Positions 51,553 through 60,300 of a DNA stretch of 64,000 bases are shown piece by piece; position 1 is the stretch's first letter, and each line of letters opens with the position of its first letter. Origin of the DNA: Rhodobacterales bacterium HKCCE2091. GTDB taxonomy: Bacteria; Pseudomonadota; Alphaproteobacteria; Rhodobacterales; Rhodobacteraceae. The DNA lies in the NCBI GenBank assembly GCA_015689685.1, contig WVSL01000002.1:248001-312000 (forward strand). Direction: 5' to 3'. Made by a program: the position numbers and the translations under genes. The notes beneath the pieces are model-generated. The model was not told the origin of the DNA. It did no database searches and worked only from the letters and a program-made list of their open reading frames with translations.

Positions 51553-52488
51553 TCACTTGAGCAGTTCGAACTCCAAACGAAGACCTGGAACCGGCCAACG
51601 GGTATGCACAAGTGTCCCGCGCCCTGCCCCGGTTATCCATGCATCGGTCATGTCGCTGCCGCCAAAACAGATGTTTGTGACATACCTCTCGCCCGGCACG
51701 TCGACAAACTCGACGCCCGTGCCGAGGGGATCGATCACGCTGATCCCACCGCTAACGAGCGTTGCGACGCAGATCCGGCCATCTTCCAGAACGGCCAGGC
51801 TATCCATGAGCTGATAGTCGGGCAGGGTCGCCAGCAGGCGCCCTGGTGCTGGCCCGACGGGTTCCTGGATCACACCCGGAGCAATGACAGTGAATGCCCA
51901 AAGTCTGCCGGTCCTGGTCTCGGCAACATAGAGTTCGTCGCCGGTCCCGGACAGACCAATGCCGTTTGGAGTGAACATTCCGTCAAGTATCCGGGTGATG
52001 CGGGAGCCATCTGCCCGCGCATAGTAGATCGCGCCGAGCTCGACGAAATCTTCCGTGCGTTTGCCCAAGTCGGTGAACCAGAATCCACCGAACCTGTCGA
52101 AGACGAGGTCGTTGGGCCGACTGAGGGCGCGACCGTTGCATTCAGTATACAGCGTCTCGATTGCTCCGCTGTCGAGGTCGACCCGCTGGATCGAACCACC
52201 CGAATAGTCGTCAGCGAGGCCGACGACACGGTTATAGCCGTCATCACTCGGCTGAAACCGGGACCCACCGTTGTTGCAGACATAGACTCTGCGATCGGGC
52301 CCAATCGCCGCGCCGTTCGGGCCGCCCCCGAGAGCCGCGACCACCTCGGTCCGCCCGTCAGGCCACACGCGGGTAAGCGTCCGGCGCTCGATTTCGACCA
52401 GCAGGATCGAGCCGTCGTGCATCCAGATGGGACCCTCCGGAAAACCGAGGCCCTCGGCTACGACGTCGAATTCCATGCCGATCTCCAC
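51553..52488 (-). CDS. SMP-30/gluconolactonase-family lactone hydrolase
   Basis: A 311-residue six-bladed beta-propeller protein. GFPEGPIWMHDGSILLVEIE contains the metal-binding Glu, GGPNGAAIGPDRRVYVCNNGG follows, and CNGRALSRPNDLVFDRFGGFWFTD and FTPNGIGLSGTGDELYVAET contain the metal-binding Asn positions. It hydrolyses sugar-acid lactones. The ATG at 52488 is followed by another Met four codons later. The stop of the uronate-dehydrogenase-like gene overlaps its start, so the pair fits oxidation of a uronate to a lactone and its hydrolysis. Confidence 0.87.
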   Translation of the reverse strand: MEIGMEFDVVAEGLGFPEGPIWMHDGSILLVEIERRTLTRVWPDGRTEVVAALGGGPNGAAIGPDRRVYVCNNGGSRFQPSDDGYNRVVGLADDYSGGSIQRVDLDSGAIETLYTECNGRALSRPNDLVFDRFGGFWFTDLGKRTEDFVELGAIYYARADGSRITRILDGMFTPNGIGLSGTGDELYVAETRTGRLWAFTVIAPGVIQEPVGPAPGRLLATLPDYQLMDSLAVLEDGRICVATLVSGGISVIDPLGTGVEFVDVPGERYVTNICFGGSDMTDAWITGAGRGTLVHTRWPVPGLRLEFELLK

Positions 52489-53225
52489 TACTCGATTGGT
52501 TTGGGGACAAATGTGCTGTCGCCGGTCAGCAGCTCGACGATCCCGGCGCGGCGATCATTATGTCGAGCGAACGTTGCTTCCATCTGATCGAGATCCGGCC
52601 GCACGACCGCCGACCGTCCGTCCTTGGGTTCATATCCGATCATCTTCTTCGTGGTTTCGATATCCCAGCGCATGCCCGGATTGTCCGACATCAGGTTGAC
52701 CACCGCCGGCCGATCCAGCGGCGCCACGAGGGCCCGCTCTATCCCGTGACAGAAATCCACCTGGCTGAGCCACATCTCCTGACTCCAGCGTCGACATTCG
52801 GCCAGCCGCGCTTCGGTGTCATCGAAGCCCACCACGACCATGCCGATGCGCAGGGCGATGAACTCGAAGACCCCCAGTTCGCCAAAGGCCAGGCCTGCGC
52901 GTTCGATGGCAAGCTTGGCCATGCCATACGGGTTGATCGGATATGGTGGCAGTTCGGTCGAAATGCTCCCCTCGCCGAAACGATAGCCTGCCATGACCCA
53001 GTTCGAACTCAGGAACACGAAACGACGCACCTTCATCCGTTCCGCCGTGATCATGAGACGCAGGCTCATGTCCAGGTTCTGCGACCGGGCCTCCGCCCAG
53101 GTTGTTCCCGGTCCGCGATGGCCGGCGCAGTGCAGGATGGCGTCGGTATCAGAAAGCAGGTGCTTCCAGTTCTTCGCGTCACCCGACAGATCGGGCAGGC
53201 TTGTAGCCCGGGATCCAGTCCTCAC
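52488..53225 (-). pseudogene. Uronate-dehydrogenase-like NAD-dependent epimerase/dehydrogenase, 5' truncated
   Basis: The frame encodes the C-terminal three quarters of an extended SDR. FVFLSSNWVMAGYR contains the catalytic Ser and INPYGMAKLAIER the YxxxK. The layout and AFVAP/ALVAPLDRPAVVNLMSDNPGMRW segment resemble uronate dehydrogenase. The N-terminal Rossmann GxxGxxG and about 50-60 residues are missing. The only available start, a GTG at 53225, lies inside the unrelated fragment to the right, and a stop occurs four codons upstream of it. The break is near 53195-53206. Confidence 0.7.
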
Positions 53226-53424
53226 CCAGCCCCTTCAGCACGGCGCTGATGTTCTGGTGCTTGAACTCGACCGATCCCTCGGAGCGACCGTTCAACAGCG
53301 GCAGAAGCCCGCGCCGGTGCTCGGCCTTGTTGTAGGGGCGACCAGAGACGTCGTCGGCCAGCATCGCGAAGTAATCCGCGACGATCAGGTCGTTCTCTTG
53401 ATCGGTCCAAGCCCCATTTGACAT
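53179..53424 (-). pseudogene. N-terminal domain of a nuclease-associated (HNH/DUF3883-type) protein, truncated
   Basis: The 81-codon frame begins with ATG at 53424. WTDQENDLIVADYFAMLADD, GRPYNKAEHRRGLLPLL and SVEFKHQNISAVLKGLG are the conserved N-terminal domain found at the start of HNH endonuclease and DUF3883 proteins. After IPGYKPA the homology stops, RSVG follows and then a stop codon. The rest of the protein is absent. The break falls at the same place as the truncation of the uronate-dehydrogenase-like gene, marking a recombination junction. Confidence 0.65.
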
Positions 53425-53652
53425 CGCGCCAGGCTAGGGGCGGAAACTGCGTTTGTCATCAGAGACTTCGCGCAAAACTCCCAAGACATAACAACGACCA
53501 CGCCGCCCGTGTCGCGCCTTCGTCTGTTTTGAGACAAGCCGGAACCAGCGAAACACGGGGCGCAATGCCATCCCTTCGGTTCCTTGAAATGTCTGGGGAT
53601 TTTTTACCCGTCTCTCCGCGAGCGAAGGGCGGGTGGAAAGAGATGGTGGGCG

Positions 53653-53690
53653 TTCGGAGACCGATCTCGCGCGGCTCGCCGGTCTCCGAA
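53653..53690. repeat. Perfect 11-bp inverted repeat
   Basis: TTCGGAGACCG (53653-53663) and CGGTCTCCGAA (53680-53690) are perfect inverted copies around a 16-nt GC-rich centre. No U-run follows on either strand. It could be a stable RNA stem, a recombinase or regulator site, or a mobile-element remnant; the function is unknown. Confidence 0.5.
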
Positions 53691-53732
53691 GGGCGGATGG
53701 TCCCTGCAAACCCCTTTGGCACATAAAGAAAA

Positions 53733-53750
53733 AGGCCCCGCGAGGGACCT
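53733..53750 (-). terminator. Rho-independent terminator (minus strand)
   Basis: On the minus strand AGGTCCC, loop TCGC and GGGGCCT form a stem with one mismatch, followed immediately by TTTTTCTTT. It lies about 25 nt downstream, on the same strand, of the tRNA-like 3' end at 53775, where a tRNA terminator would be expected. The A-run makes it weakly bidirectional. Confidence 0.65.
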
Positions 53751-53773
53751 GTTTTCGGGTTTGCAATGTGCAA

Positions 53774-53790
53774 GTGGCGGAGGGAGTGAG
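53774..53790 (-). other. tRNA-Ser-like 3' end fragment (candidate attachment site)
   Basis: Read on the minus strand, CTCACTCCCTCCGCCA has the form T-stem 3' strand, seven-base acceptor strand TCCCTCC, discriminator G and CCA, as at the end of many bacterial tRNA-Ser genes. The T-loop and the rest of the tRNA do not follow. A terminator lies just downstream. Such fragments are left when an element integrates at a tRNA 3' end. No integrase gene lies within the window, so this is an inference. Confidence 0.4.
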
Positions 53791-53937
53791 TCATCGAAAA
53801 TCTCGGCTCAGCGTTCCGCAGGCAGGATCTGGTAGAGCAGCACTAGTACCCTCGTCACGGCGCGATTGTTAATCGTTTTCTCTCGCCTACTGCCGTGCGT
53901 ATCTCCCTCGGAAGAGCGTGCTGACCACCTCACGGCA

Positions 53938-53953
53938 AGTCCGTCGACGGACT
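53938..53953. promoter_or_regulatory. 16-bp perfect palindrome upstream of the HTH gene
   Basis: AGTCCGTCGACGGACT is a perfect 16-bp palindrome, preceded by the inverted pair TGCCGTG (53891-53897) and CACGGCA (53931-53937). It lies 105 bp upstream of the ATG of the excisionase-like HTH gene, so it is a candidate operator or recombination-directionality site. Function is inferred only from symmetry and location. Confidence 0.45.
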
Positions 53954-54057
53954 CGCCTGAACGCGCACAATCGCGCAACTAACTGACTTGCCTCGCATTT
54001 TCTTTCACGCCTTCGTTTGGGCGCAACCACGTCGAGTTGCTCAAGCTGGAGGACAAC

Positions 54058-54261
54058 ATGAAACGGAACTGCATGACCCAGAAGGAACTTGCCGACCGCT
54101 GGACCATCTCGCACCGCACCCTGGAGCGGTGGCGGTGGGCTGGCGAAGGCCCGGCCTACATGAAACTCGGCGGACGCGTCGTGTACCGCGTCTGCGACAT
54201 CGAAGCGTTCGAGCAAGAGGTCATTCACTCCACGGCTGAACAGCAGATCATCGCGTCCTGA
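54058..54261 (+). CDS. Small excisionase-like / MerR-type HTH DNA-binding protein
   Basis: A 67-residue protein made almost entirely of one HTH: MTQKELADRWTISHRTLERWRWAG, then YMKLGGRVVYRVCDIEAFEQE. This is the helix_turn_helix_17/AlpA-Xis arrangement, with the wing-like GGRVVYRVxDIEAFE. The ATG at 54058 follows GGAGG at a good distance. Such proteins direct excision of islands or activate integrase genes. Its position between the tRNA-like fragment and the defence operon supports a mobile origin. Confidence 0.8.
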   Translation: MKRNCMTQKELADRWTISHRTLERWRWAGEGPAYMKLGGRVVYRVCDIEAFEQEVIHSTAEQQIIAS

Positions 54262-54372
54262 CGCCATTGCCGAACCTCCCGCCGCAAGTCACGCGCCAAC
54301 GCTCTGATTTGCGAGGCATTTCGATTGCGCCACCTTCCCGGCTCGGCTAGCCTCGGCTCAAGCCCAGTAAAT

Positions 54373-54402
54373 GGGCGCGCATAGTTATCGTGCGTATCGC
54401 CC
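54373..54402. promoter_or_regulatory. Candidate operator just upstream of the WYL regulator gene
   Basis: GGGCG (54373-54377) and CGCCC (54398-54402) are inverted, with partly symmetric inner bases, ending 16 nt before the ATG of the WYL regulator. BrxR/CapW-type regulators bind inverted repeats near their own promoter and repress their operon, so this is a plausible target. The repeat is imperfect and short. Confidence 0.3.
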
Positions 54403-54418
54403 GAGCCGGGAGAGCGTG

Positions 54419-55306
54419 ATGGAAGACGATAGGTCGGAACTTCGCTGGGGCGTCGAGCAACGCCTTGAGTTCATAGAGTTCCGCCTGTTCTGGGAGGGAC
54501 ATGTGAACCGCAGCGATCTCATGGACCAGTTCGGGGTCTCGGTGAACCAAGCGTCCACCGACCTGAACCGCTACATCGGTTTCGCACCGGACAACATGGT
54601 CTACGACAAGAGCGCGCGGACCTACGTCCGCGGCTCCGAGTTCAAGCCACAGTTTCTCGAACCCGATGCCAGCCGCTACCTCGCGCAACTGCGATCGGTG
54701 GCAGACGGGATCCTCGACCGCGAGGATGCATGGATCGCCAACCTCCCGCCCTACGCGGCCACGCCGACGCCGGTTCGTGGGGTCAATCCGGCGACGCTTC
54801 GTTCCATCGTCGGCGCCATCCGCCGGTCCGAGGCGATTGAGGTGAGGTATCAGTCCCTGTCTAACCCCGAGCCTCGCTGGCGCTGGATCGCCCCCCATGC
54901 CATCGCATTCGACGGGTTCCGCTGGCATACGCGGGCGTTCTGCCTGACCGATGACTACTTCAAGGACTTCCTTCTCTCACGGATCCTCGACATCCGAGGA
55001 TCGCGCGAGAACGAAATTCCGGCCGACGAAGATCGCGACTGGCATTCGGAGGTCACGCTGGAAGTCGGCCCCCACCCCGAGCTCTCGGCAACACAGGCCA
55101 AGGTTGTCGCACTGGACTACGGCATGCGAGGTGGCAAGGCAAAGATCAAAGTGCGCCGAGCGCTCCTCTACTACGCCCTGAAGCGCTTGGGACTGGATAC
55201 TGCTCCCGAGGCGCGGGCGCCACAAGATCAACAGATTATCCTCATAAATCGCAATGAGATCATCAGCTGCATGCGGGCCCGCGGGGCGCAGGAGGCCACG
55301 CCATGA
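54419..55306 (+). CDS. WYL-domain transcriptional regulator, BrxR/CapW-like
   Basis: A 295-residue regulator. An N-terminal winged HTH (ELRWGVEQRLEFIEFRLFWE, VNRSDLMDQFGVSVNQASTDL) is followed by a WYL domain (about 125-215, with WIAPHAIAFDGFRWHTRAFC) and a C-terminal dimerisation region. This is the architecture of BrxR/CapW regulators that repress antiphage operons until signalled. It is the first gene of the defence operon. The next ORF starts at its stop codon as ATGA. The ATG at 54419 gives the standard N-terminus; an upstream start at 54371 is possible. Confidence 0.88.
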   Translation: MEDDRSELRWGVEQRLEFIEFRLFWEGHVNRSDLMDQFGVSVNQASTDLNRYIGFAPDNMVYDKSARTYVRGSEFKPQFLEPDASRYLAQLRSVADGILDREDAWIANLPPYAATPTPVRGVNPATLRSIVGAIRRSEAIEVRYQSLSNPEPRWRWIAPHAIAFDGFRWHTRAFCLTDDYFKDFLLSRILDIRGSRENEIPADEDRDWHSEVTLEVGPHPELSATQAKVVALDYGMRGGKAKIKVRRALLYYALKRLGLDTAPEARAPQDQQIILINRNEIISCMRARGAQEATP

Positions 55307-55380
55307 AAGGGCCGTTCCAGAATCGTGAGATCGTTGGCCGCAGGCCGACAAATTCATTCGAGGAGTGCGTTATTGGGTAA
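55303..55380 (+). CDS. 25-codon small ORF coupled to the DUF262 gene
   Basis: MKGPFQNREIVGRRPTNSFE and five more residues are encoded from an ATG that overlaps the WYL stop as ATGA. AGGAGG lies 7 nt upstream, the best Shine-Dalgarno sequence in the operon. The stop at 55378 overlaps the start of the DUF262 gene at 55373, so translating it could deliver ribosomes to the DUF262 start. It matches no family I know. It may be a leader peptide, or the original N-terminus of the DUF262 protein displaced by a frameshift. Confidence 0.4.
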   Translation: MKGPFQNREIVGRRPTNSFEECVIG

Positions 55381-57298
55381 GCAAGCCGCATTCAAAACGA
55401 ACCCGGTCAGCCTCGAAGAACTTCTGCGCCAGTGCGGAAACGGCAAGATCCAGCTGCCCGACTTCCAGCGTAGTTGGGTCTGGGACGAGGAGCGCATCAA
55501 AGGTCTGATCGCCTCGATCTCGCAGGCCTTTCCGGTCGGCGCATTGATGACGCTAGAAGTGAAGCCTGGTGCGGCTGATACCTTTGCACGGCGACCGATC
55601 CAGGGGGCAGATGCCGCCGTGGGCAACGACGCACCGGATCAGCTCTTGCTGGATGGCCAGCAGCGCATGACTTCTCTTTACCAGACCTGTCTGCGCCGCG
55701 AGGTGGTGCACACGGTGACACCGCGTCTCAAGCTCGTGAAGCGCTGGTTCTACATCGACATGCGCAAATCGATGGACCCTTCCGAGGACCGGGAGAACGC
55801 AATTGTCTCCGTCCCAGAGGATCGGCGGATCAAATCCGACTTCGACCGCAAGGTTGAATTAGACCTTGCGACTGCGGAGCTCGAATACGAAAACCTGATG
55901 TTCCCGCTCAACCAGGTATTCGACTCGATGAACTGGATGATGGGATTCTGGACCTACTGGACCCAAAAGGGCGAGTTGGAAAAGACCGAGTTCTTCAAGG
56001 CGTTCAACGAAAGCGTTCTTCAGAACTTCAAATCTTACCAGCTGCCCGTGATCGCACTGAGCCCCGACACCTCGCACGAGGCCGTCTGTCTGGTCTTCGA
56101 GAAGGTGAACACTGGAGGCAAGCCACTCGACGCGTTCGAACTGGTGACAGCAATGTACGCGGCCCGCGGCCATCGCTTGCGCGACGACTGGCTCGGCGCT
56201 GACGGTAAGCCGGGACTGCAGACCAGGCTCCAACTCTACGGCCGCGCAGCTGAGCAGAAGTTCGGGGTCCTCGAGAAAGTCGCCGCGACCGACGTGCTTC
56301 AAGCCATTGCGCTTCTACACGGCGTCGAAAAGCGCGCGGATGAAATCGCTGCCGGTCGCAAGGAGTCAGAGTTGTCAGCCGTCCGCGCCACGCGCCAGTC
56401 GCTGCTCGATCTGCCACTCGAAGCCTACCTAAAACATCGCGGCGCGGTCGAGGAAGGGTTCAAGACGGCGGCACGTTTCCTCCGCCAGAACCACATCTAC
56501 CGTGTGCTCGACCTGCCCTATCAGGGACAACTTGTCCCCTTCGCCGCGATCCTCGCGATGATCGGACCCAAGTTCGATCACGCGGCAGTGCGCGACCAAC
56601 TCGCCCGCTGGTTCTGGTGCGGAATCTTCGGCGAACTCTACGGCTCGGCCATCGAGTCCCGGTTTGCCAAGGATGTACTGGAGGTTCCTGCTTGGCTCGA
56701 CGGCGGACCAGAACCGAGCACGATTACCGATGGGCGCTTCCGCCCAGAGAGGTTGCGCACCCTCCGCACGCGTCTCTCGGCCGCCTACAAGGGCATCCAC
56801 GCCCTGTTGATGGCCGAAGGCGCGCGGGATCTCCGCTCGGGCCAGCACTTCAAGGACACGGTGTTCTTCGACGAATATGTCGATATCCACCACATCTTCC
56901 CGCAAGACTGGTGCAAGAAACAGAAGATCGAGCCTAAGGTCTTCGACACCGTCATCAACAAGACCCCGCTCAGCTACAAGACCAACCGCATCCTCGGGGG
57001 CGTAGCGCCATCGGTATATCTGGAGCGGCTCGAGACGGGCGGGAAGGACACGCCACCCATCTCTCGCGACGCACTCGACGAATACCTGGCTTCGCACGCC
57101 ATGGATCCCGCCCTCCTGCGCGCCGATGATTTCGCGGGCTTTATGGCGGATCGGGAATCCCGGCTGCTCGCCATGATCTCGCGCGCCACCGGCCACGCCA
57201 TTACCCGCGCCGATGCCACACCCGAGGATGGCGAAGACCTTCCGCAGGATGACGAGGGTTTCGACTTGCCAGATCCCGATGCAGAGGAGGCCGCCTGA
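55373..57298 (+). CDS. DUF262/HNH nuclease, GmrSD-like type IV restriction protein
   Basis: A 641-residue protein. The N-terminal DUF262 domain has IQLPDFQRSWVWDEERI (about 26-42) and the ParB-like DGQQRMTSLYQ (about 93-103), which are nucleotide-binding residues in GmrS-type proteins. The C-terminal part has VDIHHIFPQDW (about 503-513), the DUF1524/HNH nuclease motif. GmrSD-like enzymes cut glucosylated or otherwise modified phage DNA. A TTG at 55373 was chosen because GAGGAG lies 8 nt upstream and the domain starts at once; no ATG precedes the domain in frame. Confidence 0.85.
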   Translation: MGKQAAFKTNPVSLEELLRQCGNGKIQLPDFQRSWVWDEERIKGLIASISQAFPVGALMTLEVKPGAADTFARRPIQGADAAVGNDAPDQLLLDGQQRMTSLYQTCLRREVVHTVTPRLKLVKRWFYIDMRKSMDPSEDRENAIVSVPEDRRIKSDFDRKVELDLATAELEYENLMFPLNQVFDSMNWMMGFWTYWTQKGELEKTEFFKAFNESVLQNFKSYQLPVIALSPDTSHEAVCLVFEKVNTGGKPLDAFELVTAMYAARGHRLRDDWLGADGKPGLQTRLQLYGRAAEQKFGVLEKVAATDVLQAIALLHGVEKRADEIAAGRKESELSAVRATRQSLLDLPLEAYLKHRGAVEEGFKTAARFLRQNHIYRVLDLPYQGQLVPFAAILAMIGPKFDHAAVRDQLARWFWCGIFGELYGSAIESRFAKDVLEVPAWLDGGPEPSTITDGRFRPERLRTLRTRLSAAYKGIHALLMAEGARDLRSGQHFKDTVFFDEYVDIHHIFPQDWCKKQKIEPKVFDTVINKTPLSYKTNRILGGVAPSVYLERLETGGKDTPPISRDALDEYLASHAMDPALLRADDFAGFMADRESRLLAMISRATGHAITRADATPEDGEDLPQDDEGFDLPDPDAEEAA

Positions 57299-57385
57299 AT
57301 GGATGCCATTCACAAGCGTCCCTTCCTTCGCGACCATCGGCTCGAAACCCGGCTGCCGCGAAAGTTCTGCGAGGTTGCCTCGTGA
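57299..57385 (+). CDS. 28-codon small ORF coupled to the helicase gene
   Basis: MDAIHKRPFLRDHRLETRLP and eight more residues are encoded from an ATG directly after the DUF262 stop. GAGGAGG lies 9-15 nt upstream. The stop overlaps the helicase start as GTGA (57382-57385). Strong Shine-Dalgarno plus overlap suggests that translation of this ORF feeds the helicase start. It belongs to no family I recognise and could be a non-functional coupling device. Confidence 0.4.
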   Translation: MDAIHKRPFLRDHRLETRLPRKFCEVAS

Positions 57386-60300
57386 CCAAGCTCGAAGACA
57401 TCAGGAATGGAGCGTCGATTGCTGGCGTGGTCCCGAACCAAACCGTCGAAGCAGTTTCGATCGAATGGATCGGCGATCAGGCGATCAACCTCGTGTATCG
57501 GGTGCCCGGCGGGAGCGTTTCGGAGACCACCCTATATCGTGATGACGAGCACCGTCTCTCGGTGGAGCAGCGAGGTCGAGCTTGGTCCTTCGATGCAGAC
57601 GGAAGTCTCCTGCGGCTGGTCACCGAAGCGAACCGGATCAAGCTCGCACACTATTTTGATCCGTATCTGGCTATCCACACGAGCCTCGTCGACCCGCTTC
57701 CGCATCAGATCACGGCCGTCTACGGCGAAATGCTGCCGCGGCAGCCGCTTCGCTTCCTGCTTGCCGACGATCCGGGAGCCGGCAAGACCATCATGGCGGG
57801 CCTCCTGATCAAGGAGCTGATCGCGCGTAGCGATCTCGAACGCTGTCTTGTCGTCGCACCCGGCAGCCTCGTCGAGCAATGGCAGGACGAGCTGGGAGAG
57901 AAGTTCTCGCTCGAGTTCGACATTCTTTCCCGCGACATGATCGAGACCTCGCGTTCGGGCAACGTCTTCAATGACCGCAACCGGCTGATCGCTCGCCTCG
58001 ATGTTCTCGCGCGGAACGAAGATCTCCAGCAGAAGCTCGCGTCCTCCACGGAATGGGACCTGATAATCTGTGACGAAGCTCACCGTATGTCGGCGAGCTA
58101 CTTCGGCGGAGATGTCAAATACACGAAGCGCTACCAGCTGGGACAACAGCTTGGCCAGGTCTGCCGGCATCTGCTGCTGATGTCCGCCACGCCGCACAAT
58201 GGCAAAGAGGAGGACTTTCAGCTCTTCATGGCGCTGCTCGACGGCGACCGCTTCGAGGGCCGTTTCCGTGACGGCGTCCACTATGCGGACAGCGCCGACA
58301 TGATGCGCCGCCTGACGAAGGAAGAACTGCTGAAGTTCGATGGTAGACCGCTGTTCCCTGAGCGTCGGGCCTACACGGTCAAGTACGATCTTTCTCCCGA
58401 GGAGGCTGCGCTCTACAGCGCTGTCACCGAGTACGTTCGAACCGAAATGAACCGGGTCCAGCGGTTCGCCGAGCAAGACGGCAAGAAGCGCAACAATGTC
58501 GGCTTCGCACTCCAGATTCTTCAGCGTCGTCTCGCATCATCCCCTGCCGCGATCTACCAGTCCCTGAAACGCCGACGGGAACGGCTCGAGGCGGAACTCG
58601 CCGAAGCCAGGCTCGCGCGCAAGGGTGGACGCGCTGCTTTCGGCCAGCCGGACGTCTCGGACGAGATGCTCAAGAACATTGATGAGTATGGGCAGGATGA
58701 AGTCGACGAGATTGAAGACCTGATCTCAACCGGTGCCACGACGGCCGAAACCGTCGAGCAGCTCGAAATCGAGGTCCAGACCCTCAAGGGGCTGGAGATC
58801 ATGGCGCTCGACGTTCTGCGCTCGGGCAAGGACACCAAGTGGACCCAGCTCGACCGTATTCTCGACGATGAACTCATGATCGACAGCGACGGAAACCGCC
58901 GAAAGCTGATCATCTTCACCGAGCCCAAGGACACATTGCACTACCTGCTGGAGAAGATCCGTGCCCGGCTCGGGAAACCGGACGCCGTCGAGGTCATCCA
59001 TGGCGGCGTCACGCGGGAGGAGCGTCGCAAGGTCGTCGAGCGTTTCATGCAGGATCGGGACATGCTGGTCCTGATCGCGAACGATGCTGCAGGCGAAGGC
59101 GTGAACCTTCAGCGCGGCCATCTGATGGTCAACTACGACCTGCCGTGGAACCCCAACAAGATCGAGCAGCGGTTCGGGCGGATTCACCGGATTGGCCAGA
59201 CTGAGGTATGCCATCTCTGGAACCTCGTCGCTGCCGACACCCGTGAAGGCGAGGTGTACGCGCGACTTCTTGAGAAGCTCGAAGCGGCTCGGGAGGCCTT
59301 GGGCGGCCGCGTCTACGACGTGCTGGGTGAACTGTTCGAGGGAACGGCGCTGCGCGATCTGCTCGTGCAGGCTATCCAGTATGGCGAGCAGGAAGACGTG
59401 AAGGCCAAGCTGTTCCAGGCGGTCGATGGCGCTGTCGACCAGCAGCATCTCCTGGATCTGCTTCAGCGCCGACAGCTGACCAACGACACGATGCCTGCGA
59501 CCCGCGTGCATGAGTTGCGGATCGAGATGGAACGGGCCGAGGCGCAACGTCTCCAGCCCCATCACATCCAGAGCTTCTTCGTCGAGGCGTTCAAGCACCT
59601 CGGCGGCCAGATCAAGCGCCGCGAGGAAGGGCGTTGGGAAATCACGCACGTCCCGCTCAGCATCCGCGAGCGCGATCGCCAGATCGGCAGCGGCGCACCG
59701 ATCCAGAAGAAGTACGAGCGCATCTGCTTCGAGAAGAGCAAGATCAACCAGCAGCCTGTCGCGGCCTTCGTCTGTCCGGGCCACCCGCTGCTCGAGGCTG
59801 TGATCAGCCTCGTGCGTGAACAGTACGACCACCTCATGAAACGCGGGGCGATCCTGGTCGATGACACCGATCCGGGCGAGGAGATTGCTGCGCTGTTCCT
59901 GCTCGAGCACAGCGTTCAGGACGGTCGCCCCACGGCGACGGGCAAGCCTCACATCGTCTCAGAGCGCTTGCAGTTCGCTGCGATCGACCGGAACGGCGCC
60001 GCGACCAATGCCGGCATCGCACCCCACCTGAACCTTCGCCCGGCGCGCCCCGAAGAGATTGCGCGCGTCGAGGATCTGCTGCAGGCTGACTGGCTGCGCA
60101 CCGAGCTCGAAAAGACCGCCGTCCGTTTCGCCACGGTCGAGCTCGCCCAGAAGCACGTCGCGGAGGTCAAGGCACGCCGCATTCCCGAGATCGACAAGGT
60201 CGAGCAGGAGGTGAAGGCGCGCCTCAAGAAGGAGATCAACTACTGGGACGCGCGCGCCTTCGAGCTGAAGGAGGAAGAGCGCGCCGGAAAGAAGACGCGA

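Larger units (their letters stand above)
53425..54057. other. 633-bp gene-free island boundary region
   Basis: This stretch carries no well-supported gene. In order, it holds an 11-bp inverted repeat (53653-53690), a minus-strand terminator (53733-53750), a tRNA-Ser-like 3' end (53774-53790), a 7-bp inverted repeat (53891-53897 with 53931-53937) and a 16-bp palindrome (53938-53953). These are listed separately. The pattern is that of an integration site at the left edge of an island. Confidence 0.6.

Noticed and set aside
53459-53794. 111-codon minus-strand frame over the boundary region
   Set aside because: It overlaps the terminator and the tRNA-like end, has no recognisable domain and no Shine-Dalgarno sequence.
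53820-53850. D-arm-like GGTAGAGCA on the plus strand
   Set aside because: It is not accompanied by the other arms of a tRNA and is most likely coincidental.
53775-53860. Complete tRNA gene
   Set aside because: The acceptor 3' strand and CCA are there, but no T-loop, anticodon arm or 5' acceptor strand follows, so only a fragment is claimed.
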